Notes under the pieces: model-generated
The model's database searches: none
What the model saw: only the letters and a program-made list of their open reading frames with translations
Told to the model about the DNA's origin: nothing
Source: Gracilaria domingensis
Lineage: Eukaryota; Rhodophyta; Florideophyceae; Gracilariales; Gracilariaceae
Length of the DNA stretch: 64,000 bases
Assembly: GCA_022539475.1 (NCBI GenBank)
Contig: VCMS01000220.1
Location: forward strand, 1-64,000
Direction of reading: 5' to 3'
Position numbers and translations under genes: made by a program
In this document: one piece after another, positions 10,710 to 19,383 of the stretch
Layout of the letters: each line of letters opens with the position of its first letter
Numbering within the stretch: position 1 is the stretch's first letter

Positions 10710-11682
10710 TGTGGGGCAAACTCGGAAGAGTGAAACCCACCAGACTGTCCGAAGGTCCGCTCTCGTGAGAGATGGCAGACCAGTGACAGAGCCCTCTGTA
10801 CCACCGTAACTCGGTTGTAAGGCCGAAGTGGCAACTGGCTATACCTACAGAGGTGATAGGCCACGTGGTGAGGAAACGATGGGAAACTCCAGAGATGGGG
10901 TGGTATCGGCAACGATGAAACACGACCAACGACAGGTGTAGTCCCGAGAGGGAAAGCAACAGAAAACAACAACCAAACAACACCCACACGCGACGGGTAG
11001 GGCCTCCTCGGCACTGTGCCCGGAGCGGGGCGAGATCCTCCAACGGTAATGCACGGGTTTCCGTAAACACGGCAAAACTCTATACAGAGTCGGATCACTT
11101 CGTAATCTAGTCCTATACCTCCTCGGTACGACCCTCAGGTCCCGACATCAACGACAGATGTTCCTCAAAGGTACCGAGAGGGTAGGACCACCGTAACCAG
11201 ACGTGGCTATACTCGCGAGAGTGATAACCCACGTAGGCGGTTGGCGCCAGAGCCTCACTCGTGTGAGTCCACTCAGGAGAGCGCTACTCGACAAAGAGTT
11301 CACTTAGAAGTGCTCGGGTTGACTTTACAAAGGTGCTCGCGACGACGAGGTCGAGCTCACCTAAGTAGGTCTAAACTAACTATGTACACGTGGTGCACAC
11401 CCGCAGGGGTCCGTACACGTGGCTAGCCCAGTGTCAGGCACCTCAGGTGCACTACCTATTGTCCCGTAATATGCACACACACGGTGGTGTAGTACACGCG
11501 TCCATCTAGCGGTATTGGCCAGCAATGGCAACCCTGATTACAAGTAACTGTGGAAAAGCCATTCCAAAAGTAACCGCCAAAATTGGGTCCAACTCATAAC
11601 TCTTCCAGTGCATCTTCGTATCACTCCCCTGAGTATATGAGGCGTATCATCCTGATAACCACGCAAAATGCGTTGCTCTACA
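10710..11682 (-). repeat. 5' LTR of element A (973 bp)
   Basis: On the minus strand it starts TGTAGAGCAACGC and ends GCCCCACA, so it has the usual TG..CA ends. The same 973-bp unit occurs as a solo LTR at 45317-46289. It is crowded with short inverted repeats such as ACTCTATACAGAGT, CTCACTCGTGTGAG and CACGTG-containing words. Confidence 0.9.
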
Positions 11683-12311
11683 CAGATGTCGTTTCCGGAG
11701 GCGAAGGAATGACCATGGTTGTGCGATTGAGTGGTGGAGTGAACGCCCGTATAGTGCCCGTTTTTATGGTGTTCAAAAACGATTGACGTTCTTATCCTAT
11801 TCGTGGCGTACCGGACGACGTCCCAGGAGTTTCATATCGAACGGGTCCAAAAGGATGGATGGACACTGCGGTAATGCCCCAATGGTTGGGCCAGCCTAGA
11901 GCAATAAAGCGGTTGGCGAATGATCGCAAACGCGTACTGTTTGTTGATAACTGTAGCGGCCATAACTTGACTCCCAATCTCGCTGAAGCTACAAATCGTA
12001 TTAACACTGATATACGTTACTTTTCACCGAACGCGACACATCTCGTGCAGCCAGCCGATTGCTTTGTTAAACAAAAGATTAAAAGTGTTTGGAGCACTCG
12101 ATGGAAGAAGCACAAATTTCAAATGATTGCACAAGGAGAATGGTTGTCGTCCGGGAAGGTTAAGAATCCAGGCAAAAGATTCTTTTTGCAACTGGCCGCG
12201 GATGCTGATCAAGATTGTTTGACATATGCAAGGAAGGCTATGATACGTACCGGTCTTGCTCTGAATCTGAACGGCCTCTGGGAAGAGCGCCAGCTTTTCC
12301 CAGAGCTCTAG
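11683..12311 (+). pseudogene. pogo/Tigger-type DDE_1 transposase, 5'-truncated relic
   Basis: This is the second half of a DDE_1 (CENP-B/pogo/Jerky class) transposase of a cut-and-paste DNA transposon. Visible landmarks are GGEGMTMVVRLSG and VPVFMVFKN, then KGWMDT, then the second catalytic Asp in LFVDNCSGHN, and the third acidic residue in THLVQPAD followed by a lysine-rich segment. The frame is interrupted by one in-frame TGA at 11784-11786 and otherwise continues to 12311 (PEL, stop TAG). The upstream half, with the helix-turn-helix domains and first Asp, should lie beyond the left end of element A, which has inserted here. It is a dead copy. Confidence 0.8.
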
Positions 12312-13048
12312 CAGATAATTGCCAGTCACAGAAGCCACTTCAATGGCGAGAGTTTGTGATTGTGGACGCTTCTGGTACCCACATTATTTGTGTCGGAAAT
12401 AAATAGTGTGGCCAACATCAATTACGTTTGTACCGTAATTATCGTTGTACCCTCTTTAATGTGGCCAACACTATCTATGGGACTCGTGCCTCAATTTAGC
12501 TTACCATAAATAGTATAGCCCACTCCATTTACGGTCACTGGGTGTACAACAGGATGCGCGGCCGGTCACACGATGTCCACCTGTTCACGGCGCACACGTT
12601 GAAATGATTTGTTTTGAAACCCAGAAGGGACACGCTTGTTCTGTGGCGCATGTGCATGTTGTCGGGGATGGACCTCCTATGTCGAATCGCTGCAGATGAT
12701 CCTCCCCGACGCTGTGTTGCCCGTTTCATAGATGAGCAAGATTGCTCGGCTCGTTCTCTCCCATACGTCATCTCCATAATTCCGCAACCCATAGTGGCCG
12801 ACATGCAAGTGCACGCACACAAAGGTACTAAGGCTGGTCACAGTTGGCACTTACTCTCGGGAATATGACGTAGCGCCAACGAACTGCGTGACTTTCCCGC
12901 CCATCACAACATCACGTTAATCCATGCACTATCGCGCAAACCGCGGGCAGCGGGTCACCGCACCAGCTCGCAGTCAAGCTTCTGCTCACCGTTTCCTTAA
13001 TGCTCACACGGCTATTCCGGGTTTTCGAGGACAAGAAGCCTTTGAAAA
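12312..13048 (+). other. Intergenic, with 5' flank shared by NLR genes 1 and 3
   Basis: The first part holds an imperfect inverted repeat (ATAGTGTGGCCAACAT near 12404 against AATGTGGCCAACACTAT near 12459), possibly the end of the dead transposon. From about 12580 to the start codon the sequence is a diverged duplicate of 25685-26165 upstream of NLR gene 3. The best-kept block is the 35 bp beginning TCAAGCTTCTGCTCACC at 12973, matched at 26094. This is probably promoter and 5' leader, but no clear TATA box is seen. Confidence 0.5.
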
Positions 13049-16000
13049 ATGCCGCTCGACGCGTCTCCTTCAGACACACCGCCGTTTCGAATCTTTCTGA
13101 GCCATGCCGGGGAAGACAAGGAGACAATTGCTCGACCGTTGTATGAGCGCCTTCGGCGCCATGGGCTGTCCGTTTTCCTCGACAACGAGTCGTTCCGTCT
13201 CGGCGAAGACTGCCCTAAGGTCATGGATGACGCAATGGAGACGGCGCCCATAGGCATTTTCATCATGAGTCCTGAATTTGTGGCGAAAGAATGGCCCATG
13301 CGTGAACTGTTTGCATTCGTACGACGTTTTGACGACGCGGTGGCGCGCAACCAGACTCCGCCACTGCTTGTTCCCATCTTCTACCGCTTTAGCACTCGCC
13401 AGTGCCGAGATCCAACCATTTTCGATACTTATAGTAGCGTGTTCCGTGAATGGGGACTGACTGAACGTCTTTGGAACGGAAAAATAGAGATTAAAGATGT
13501 GAACCATGCACTGGACACGGCCGCAAAGGTATGGAGCGTCGAGAACAACTGTGGTGCATCCAACTCGAACAGACCTGACATGCATGCGACGAGAGAGTCT
13601 TTCCTCCAAATCATTGAAAACAGCATTCTGGATCGGCTCGGAATACGTACAACCCAGTTTAAGTTGGGAGGAAGCGATCATGACGTGTTAGGTGATCCAT
13701 CTCCACAAGGAGGTAAGTACCGTTCATGTAATATGGTGCCCCCGAATCCACCGCGATTAACACTGGACTACAATTCGCCTAACACATGTGAGGGAAGGTT
13801 AAAAGCGGAGATTCTAAAGGCAAGCGAGAAACGAATTGTTGCTGTTGTGGCTAGTGGAAAAGGAGGAGTTGGTAAGACATGCGCTTTGAGAGGACTGGCT
13901 GAGGATGAGGACATCCAGCGGGTGTTTGACGGAGGAATTCTTTACATTCAACTTGGAAATGACGCATCGGAATCAACTGTTATTGAGGAAATCGCACGTA
14001 TTGTTGCTTGCAGTGGGGAGTCGAAGTTATCAAGTGAGATAAGGACGTGCAAATCTGTTCGAGAAGCATCTGAGAAGGCTGCACAATGGTTTGGGCTGCA
14101 CTCATGCTTGTTTCTTGTGGACGATATTTGGAATGTGGGTGGAATAGATGCTAACGTGTTGGCAAGTCTGGGGCTCATTTTGAACACAAAGAGTCGATTG
14201 GTGTACACAACAAGAGACAAATATTTTCTGGTAATGGCGAACGAAGTGATTGAGTTTAAAGAAAAGGAGGCAGATGGGGAGTTGTCGCGGCGAATGTTGA
14301 TGACACATGCGGGGTTCGATCAAAGTACTGTGTTGCTGCACAAGAATAAGAAGGCGTTCGATTATTTTCTGAAGTTGTGCCAAGGACTACCGCTTGGGTT
14401 TGGCATTGTCGGGAGCTCAGTAAGAGAATACACACGTGAGTGCTCACCGAATGAAAACGCATGGTCAGAGTTGTACAGTGACATTATATCGGAAGACATG
14501 GATGTAATGGAAACTGAAGCTGCTACTTATGGTACACTGCCAAAGATTGTGGATATATCTCTGCAAGTGCTTGAGAAGCGGAATGGGGATAGAAATGTCT
14601 GGTACTGGTTTCGTGCTCTGTGTGTAATTCAGAAACAGCAATATGTTCCTGTGGAAATGCTACAAAAGCTATGGGACCTAGATACATTGAAAGAAACGAA
14701 ACGTGTGGTGAAGTTGTTTGCAGATGTTTCAATTTTGCAAAGTACGAGAGCTGATGGATCGGTGTCTGTGCATATGCATGATTTGATTTTGGACATTGCC
14801 ACCCACAAAGCCAAGGAAGCTGGTGAGAGAGAAGGTTCGTTCAAAAGGGTTGTGAGGAATTACGCGCGATGTAGGCTGGTGAATAAGAGAGATGAATCGC
14901 TTTCGTATAGAGGGGGAGGTTCGCAGGGTTGTACCGAAGCTGATGATACATTGTGTAATAGTAGGACTCTCAAAAGGCCACATGGAACAAGAATCAGGGA
15001 GGTTCATCAAACTGCAGCTCAGACTGCATGTGTCAAGCGCTTTCGGTGCGGCGAAGGTGAAGGAGATGATTCGCGGGCTAGAAGGCAACATGAAGAGACT
15101 GGCAGGGAAGGAATAGAGCGCCAGCCAAAGTCACATATTGAATCTGAGAGAGGTATTGGAGAAGATGTGACAGCGGTAGGGGGCAAGCAAGGTGTTAGAA
15201 GTTCGGGGTTGTGTCGGCCATGGTGGAATGCTGTAGATGATGGGTACATACACAACAACCTTTGCAGATTACTGCGAAACGCAGGATATGGAGAGGAGCT
15301 ATTGTGGCTACTGTCACAACCGCAGTGGATTGTGAAGCGACTCGTTGAAAGCGGAATCCTTGGTGTGGAAGAGGACTTGGGTCATGGGAAAGAAGTATGC
15401 AGCGATGATTCTGGGCAATCGAGTTTACGAAAGGGACATTTGGAAATGATTGGACGAGCTACGAGATTGGGGGCGTTGTTTGTGAACAAGAACCGTCGTG
15501 TGGAGGAGGGATGGTTTCAGGTGCATGGGCGGTTGCTGTGGCACGCCAGGCAAAATGAGCTGACAAAAGAGTTTGTAGAGAGGATGGAGAGGAGTGCACC
15601 GAAGCCATGGCTGAAAGCGGGTGAAGGAGTGTTGCAGCAGGCTGGTTGTGGTGCCGTGCGAGTTATCAACGTTAAGGGTGAGGCGTTGTGCATTCGAATT
15701 GAACCTGAAGCTATTTGGGTTTTGTTTTCTGACGGTTATGGGAAAGAAATGCATGTGGGAAGGTACGAAACGTTGAGTGAAGACTACAAAGAAAAGAGGC
15801 TTGAGGAGCACGGACAGGAGCTTGGAAGTATGGAGTGTGCTTCGTTCTTGCCGGATGGAAGAAGAGTTGTGACTGCGCACAATGGTGGAAAAATTTGTAT
15901 ATGGAACAGGCAAACAGGAGCTTTGGAGAAAGTTGTATCACACGAGTGTGAAAAGTACAGCAGCTTTATCGACTTTTGCGCGGATGGATCTCTGCTTGCT

Positions 16001-17320
16001 TGCCAGAAGACACATAAGTCTATTCACGTGTTGGACACACTTTGTGGCAGAGCCGTCGCACAGCCGCTCGTAGGTCACAGAGAAGGTGTCTGGTGCGTTG
16101 CTGCAAACGCGGACGGCTCTCGCTTTGTGTCTGGCTCATGGAACGGAGCGTTGCGTGTGTGTGACGTTGGAAGCGGCAAAGCCGTCAAGTGGTGGCTCGA
16201 AGGTCACACAAGTGATGTGAAGTGCGTGGCTGCAAACGCGGACGGCACTCGCATTGTGTCCGGCTCACTGGATGAAACGGTGCGTGTTTGGGACGTTGAA
16301 AGCGGTAAAGTCGTCGGGCATTCGGTTCGAGGTCACACAGACGCGGTGAGGTGCGTGGCTGTAAACGCGGACGGCACTCGCATCGTGTCTGGCACTTACG
16401 ACGGAATGGTGCGTGTGTGGGACGCTGAAAGCGGAAACGACGTCGGTAAGCCGCTCGAAGGTCACAGAGGGTCAGTGACCTGCGTGGCTGTAAACGCGGA
16501 CTGCACTCGCATCGTGTCTGGCTCATCGGACGGAACGGTGCGTGTGTGGGACGCTGAAAGCATTAACGCCGTCGGGGAGCCACTCGAAGGTCACACTTAC
16601 TCTGTGAGATGCGTGGCGGTAAGCGCGGACGGCACTCGCATCGTTTCTGGGTGCACGGACGGAACGGTGCGTATGTGGGACACTGAAAGCGGCAAAGCCG
16701 TCGGGCAGCCGCTCGAAGGTCACTTAGACTGGGTGAGCTGCGTGGCTGTGAACGCGGACGGCACTCGCATCGTGTCTGTCTCAAGGGACGGAATGGTGCT
16801 TGTGTGGGACGCTGAAAGCAGCAACGCCGTCAGTAAGATGTTCAAAGGTCACACAGACCGGGTGGTGTGCGTGGCTGTGAACGGCAATCGCATCGTTACT
16901 GGGTCCAGGGAAGGAACGGTGCGTATGTGGGACGCTGGAAGCGGTGATGCCATCGGGAAGCCACTTCAAGGTCACACAGGTTGCGTTAAACGTGTGGCAC
17001 TAAACGCGGACGGCAGCCGTGTTGTGTCCGAAGACGGAGAAATGAAACGGCTGTGGGCATTGAACGGCGATGGCGTTGAGTGCGTGCTCACCTCACGTGA
17101 CGCCGAGTGGCGGCGTGCCATCGACGCGCTCGAGCTCACCTTGTCTGTGGACGAACAATGGCCAAAATCATTGGAAGACCCATGGGAGCGGGAGGTGCGC
17201 GCCATTGCAGAGGACGGCTCTGAGATTGTGCTGGGCACCCCCGACCGCGGATTAGACAACATACGCGGTGGTGATGTGTACTTCACAAGCGACTTCCGGT
17301 CGTGCCGCATTGTGCGCTAA
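13049..17320 (+). CDS. NLR gene 1: TIR / NB-ARC / helical / WD40 receptor
   Basis: An intron-free 1423-residue NLR-type receptor, expected to sense a signal with its propeller, oligomerise through NB-ARC and signal through TIR. TIR spans about 12-150 (FRIFLSHAGEDKE; WPMREL with Glu86 in the place of the NADase glutamate). NB-ARC has the P-loop GKGGVGKT at 270-277, Walker B CLFLVDDIW at 353-361, YTTRD near 386-390, GLPLGF at 446-451 and MHD at 576-578. An APAF1-C-like helical domain covers about 725-870 (DDGYIHNNL; GRLLWHARQ; PKPWL). About ten WD40 repeats of 42-43 residues fill about 925-1340, followed by an 80-residue tail (WALNGDGVECVL; DGSEIVLG; GGDVYFTSDF) also found in genes 2 and 3. Residues 615-689 overlap another open frame (see 14892-15116). 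The start chosen is the first Met before TIR. A role in defence or self-recognition is inferred from architecture. Confidence 0.93.
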   Translation: MPLDASPSDTPPFRIFLSHAGEDKETIARPLYERLRRHGLSVFLDNESFRLGEDCPKVMDDAMETAPIGIFIMSPEFVAKEWPMRELFAFVRRFDDAVARNQTPPLLVPIFYRFSTRQCRDPTIFDTYSSVFREWGLTERLWNGKIEIKDVNHALDTAAKVWSVENNCGASNSNRPDMHATRESFLQIIENSILDRLGIRTTQFKLGGSDHDVLGDPSPQGGKYRSCNMVPPNPPRLTLDYNSPNTCEGRLKAEILKASEKRIVAVVASGKGGVGKTCALRGLAEDEDIQRVFDGGILYIQLGNDASESTVIEEIARIVACSGESKLSSEIRTCKSVREASEKAAQWFGLHSCLFLVDDIWNVGGIDANVLASLGLILNTKSRLVYTTRDKYFLVMANEVIEFKEKEADGELSRRMLMTHAGFDQSTVLLHKNKKAFDYFLKLCQGLPLGFGIVGSSVREYTRECSPNENAWSELYSDIISEDMDVMETEAATYGTLPKIVDISLQVLEKRNGDRNVWYWFRALCVIQKQQYVPVEMLQKLWDLDTLKETKRVVKLFADVSILQSTRADGSVSVHMHDLILDIATHKAKEAGEREGSFKRVVRNYARCRLVNKRDESLSYRGGGSQGCTEADDTLCNSRTLKRPHGTRIREVHQTAAQTACVKRFRCGEGEGDDSRARRQHEETGREGIERQPKSHIESERGIGEDVTAVGGKQGVRSSGLCRPWWNAVDDGYIHNNLCRLLRNAGYGEELLWLLSQPQWIVKRLVESGILGVEEDLGHGKEVCSDDSGQSSLRKGHLEMIGRATRLGALFVNKNRRVEEGWFQVHGRLLWHARQNELTKEFVERMERSAPKPWLKAGEGVLQQAGCGAVRVINVKGEALCIRIEPEAIWVLFSDGYGKEMHVGRYETLSEDYKEKRLEEHGQELGSMECASFLPDGRRVVTAHNGGKICIWNRQTGALEKVVSHECEKYSSFIDFCADGSLLACQKTHKSIHVLDTLCGRAVAQPLVGHREGVWCVAANADGSRFVSGSWNGALRVCDVGSGKAVKWWLEGHTSDVKCVAANADGTRIVSGSLDETVRVWDVESGKVVGHSVRGHTDAVRCVAVNADGTRIVSGTYDGMVRVWDAESGNDVGKPLEGHRGSVTCVAVNADCTRIVSGSSDGTVRVWDAESINAVGEPLEGHTYSVRCVAVSADGTRIVSGCTDGTVRMWDTESGKAVGQPLEGHLDWVSCVAVNADGTRIVSVSRDGMVLVWDAESSNAVSKMFKGHTDRVVCVAVNGNRIVTGSREGTVRMWDAGSGDAIGKPLQGHTGCVKRVALNADGSRVVSEDGEMKRLWALNGDGVECVLTSRDAEWRRAIDALELTLSVDEQWPKSLEDPWEREVRAIAEDGSEIVLGTPDRGLDNIRGGDVYFTSDFRSCRIVR
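14892..15116 (+). other. Overlapping 74-codon frame inside NLR gene 1
   Basis: In the +1 frame relative to the gene, an open stretch encodes a peptide that looks more protein-like (hydrophobic/charged, ending KVKEMIRGLEGNMKRLAGKE) than the Arg/Gly-rich sequence in the main frame here. The same stretch is open at 21227-21451 in gene 2. Gene 3 lacks about 60 residues in this linker. It could be a compensated frame shift in the ancestor of genes 1 and 2, an unspliced intron-like insert, or chance. Confidence 0.35.
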
Positions 17321-17689
17321 CGTTCCAAACGGCCATCGCTTCCCATGCTTTGCGCACCATTCGCTCTCGCCGAACATTTTCCTCATGGCCTCAGCACCGC
17401 CAGCCGCCTTGCAAGGTGGTGATGTGTGCTTCACACTCCACTTCCAGTCGCGCCGTGTTACGCGCTCAAGCTAGAACAGCCCATCTTTCGCGTGCCCGTA
17501 TGCCAGTAAAGGTTGCACTGGACGGAGTGCCGACTTGAACTTGTCACTCCCGGAAGCAAGCGGTAAGCATTAGTCCCAGGTATGGCCTGCGGTAGCCGTG
17601 TTGAGTTCGGTGCGTTTTTCTCGCCCAGGAAACTACGCAGTTTGCATACTTGTTGTGCCGTTTCTGTGCGATACCAAACAAAACACATC

Positions 17690-18272
17690 TTCTCTGCGCG
17701 TCAGTCCTGAGGGCCTCACCGCGACAGCGATGCGCGAGTGCCTGTACGGCGGTCGCTGCTTTGATGAAATCATATGTTTTGTCCACTGCTTGAGCTAAAC
17801 GATCTGTGGTGCGAACGAGTTGGAACACGCGTGCAATGGGGTGGGCTGCGAAGGCTGCGAGGATATTACAGAAGGCCACGCGACGGCAGTCGCGCTGTGT
17901 CAGAAGGCGTAGCAACGCCACGGCTGTGGGCATTGAGCGATGATAGTTGTGAGTGCGTGCTCAATTCACATGACGCAGGGTTGCAGCGTACCATCGATGC
18001 GCTTGGGCTCACGTGGTCTATGCCCGGGCAGTGGAAACCGATGCAGCGGGCGATGTGCGGCGTCGCAGAAGACGGCTCTGAGATTGTGCTGGGCGATGTG
18101 ACTTGCTCTGAGCTCCTAGGACGGTGGCAGTCATCGCGCGCGAGGAGTGCACGACCTGGCAGAGAATGGATCGCACATTGCGCTGCGGCAGCTGCGAACG
18201 CGCGCTGTGCAACTTCCGATCTGGTGATTCGTACTTGACAGCAGAGATGCGATCATGGCGTGTGGCGCGCTG
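17690..18272 (+). pseudogene. Relic 3' ends of NLR-type genes downstream of gene 1
   Basis: From 17882 the plus strand repeats the end of the NLR coding sequence: GACGGCAGTCGC, then codons for LWALSDDSCECVLNS and IDALGLTW, then EDGSEIVLG, matching the conserved tail of genes 1-3. A second tail copy lies at about 18150-18272 (VHDLAENGS). The block from about 17690 to 17890 is also found at 24060-24250 and, more diverged, at 25290-25530. No long frame survives. Confidence 0.75.
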
Positions 18273-18620
18273 AACCACGAGACGCCTTCTCTTCGCTCGC
18301 GCCCCGCAGCAGCCGTGGGCGACTCTGCGCATGTTGCGACCGGCGTGTGCGACGATGCGGACGCGGCGATGCTCGCCATGAGCGCTGTGCAGTGCGCAAG
18401 AGGTTGCTGGTGCACCGCGCCGCGGCTGGCAGTGTGGCTGCTGCCAGACGCGGTGGACATTTCTGATGTGTGCGACAGCAGCGGAGCGCGCCGCTGCGGC
18501 ATGGGCGTGGGCGGGCGCCGGCGCGCGCGCGCATGAGCGGCTATTGCGGCAAGCAGCGGCAGAGGAGCTGCCGCGGGATGTGCACGGAGCTGGTCGCTCT
18601 GCACATGGTGCCAGCAAAGT
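18240..18620 (+). repeat. Duplicated flank block, copy 1 (other copy about 31040-31400)
   Basis: Both copies start with a relic NLR 3' end and then share ACGAGACGCCTTCTCTTCGC and a diverged run with ERLLRQAAAEELP against ERILRETAAEKFW in one frame. This could be a decayed gene of another family that was copied with the array. This copy is very GC-rich (GC repeats near 18520). I do not recognise the product. The rest, to about 19140, holds nothing I can name. Confidence 0.55.
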
Positions 18621-19146
18621 TAGCGGATCGACGGAGGCTCCAAGAGTGCAAAGTGTGCGACGCGCACACGTGCACACAAACTGCGCGCCGTTTGCCGTTC
18701 GCAAGACGACTTGGTAACGTCGGCCAAGGCGCGCTTGTGAGGCGTCATGCGCGTCTTCTCTGCCAGTAAAATTGCGCCAGCCCCAGCGCGCGCTCTCTTC
18801 CTTTTGCGCTGCATGCGGTCGACGTGATTGGATGATTGCGATGTTACGTAAACTTTACGCGTACGCAATTGCTTGCCAGTGAGTTGCTGTACTGCGTTTT
18901 TTTTGATTGATAAATCTCCCCGTCGCCTCCACAGCCTCGGAGCGTTTGTTCGTGGAGACCTCAACCAAATTATGAGATTGTTGTGCCTGGTTCTGAATCA
19001 CCTCTCTTTCATACGTTCACTCGGAGCGCAGTTTTTGGGCCGTCGCAAATTCTCAGCCAGCAGATTTGGGCGTACAGCCAATGGCTGTGAACATCACAGT
19101 CACGATACCTTGGCGTGTAGCCGTGGTTGATCTTGTGTGAGATCTT

Positions 19147-19164
19147 CATTCATTCATTCATTCA
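19147..19164 (+). repeat. CATT microsatellite upstream of NLR gene 2
   Basis: Four and a half perfect CATT units. It lies in the 5' flank of gene 2, which is unlike the flanks of genes 1 and 3. Confidence 0.8.
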
Positions 19165-19383
19165 CCCCACTCCAGTGCCCACACCCCGTTGTCCGCACTC
19201 CAAGCGTCAGTCAAAGTTCGCTGCCCCGCTTCACCGTCCTCTCCTTCTTTTTGGCCAGCACGAACTCGTTCGAATCGCGAAACCTCAGTCTCCAAACTCA
19301 TATATCGGAACTGGTACCAAACCGTGCCACACACAAATTACGCTCGACCCATTCTCCAGACGACGCTTTCAGCTTACTGAAGA

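Larger units (their letters stand above)
1..11682 (-). mobile_element. Element A: Ty3/gypsy chromovirus, left end outside the window
   Basis: An LTR retrotransposon read on the minus strand. In element order it has a 5' LTR (10710-11682), primer-binding site, gag with a CCHC zinc knuckle, pol (protease, reverse transcriptase, RNase H, integrase), chromodomain frame, an extra frame on the opposite strand, polypurine tract and 3' LTR (1-684, cut by the window edge). By alignment with the right LTR, about 309 bp of the left LTR lie outside, so the whole element is about 12 kb. The integrase followed by a chromodomain places it among chromoviruses. Pol looks open along its length; gag and the extra frame each look broken, with a handful of breaks overall. 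It lies inside a DNA-transposon transposase gene, so it is younger than that gene's death or caused it. The right flank begins CAGAT; the matching left copy of the target duplication is not visible. Confidence 0.9.

Noticed and set aside
12404-12476. Terminal inverted repeat of the dead transposon
   Set aside because: The inverted repeat is imperfect and only about 70 bp across; without the left end of the transposon it cannot be assigned, so it is mentioned only as a possibility.
13070-13681. Long minus-strand open frames opposite the TIR regions of the NLR genes (also near 19369-20016 and 26084-26824)
   Set aside because: They mirror the codon structure of the sense genes and recur wherever the TIR region occurs; there is no independent domain or start context.
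16185-16975. Minus-strand frames with repeated Cys/Arg words opposite the WD40 repeats
   Set aside because: The repetition is the reverse reading of the WD40 repeat unit, not a separate repeat protein.
18466-18769. Ala/Arg-rich frames in the GC-rich flank block
   Set aside because: The diverged copy at 31040-31400 does not keep these frames open, so they are probably chance frames in a relic.
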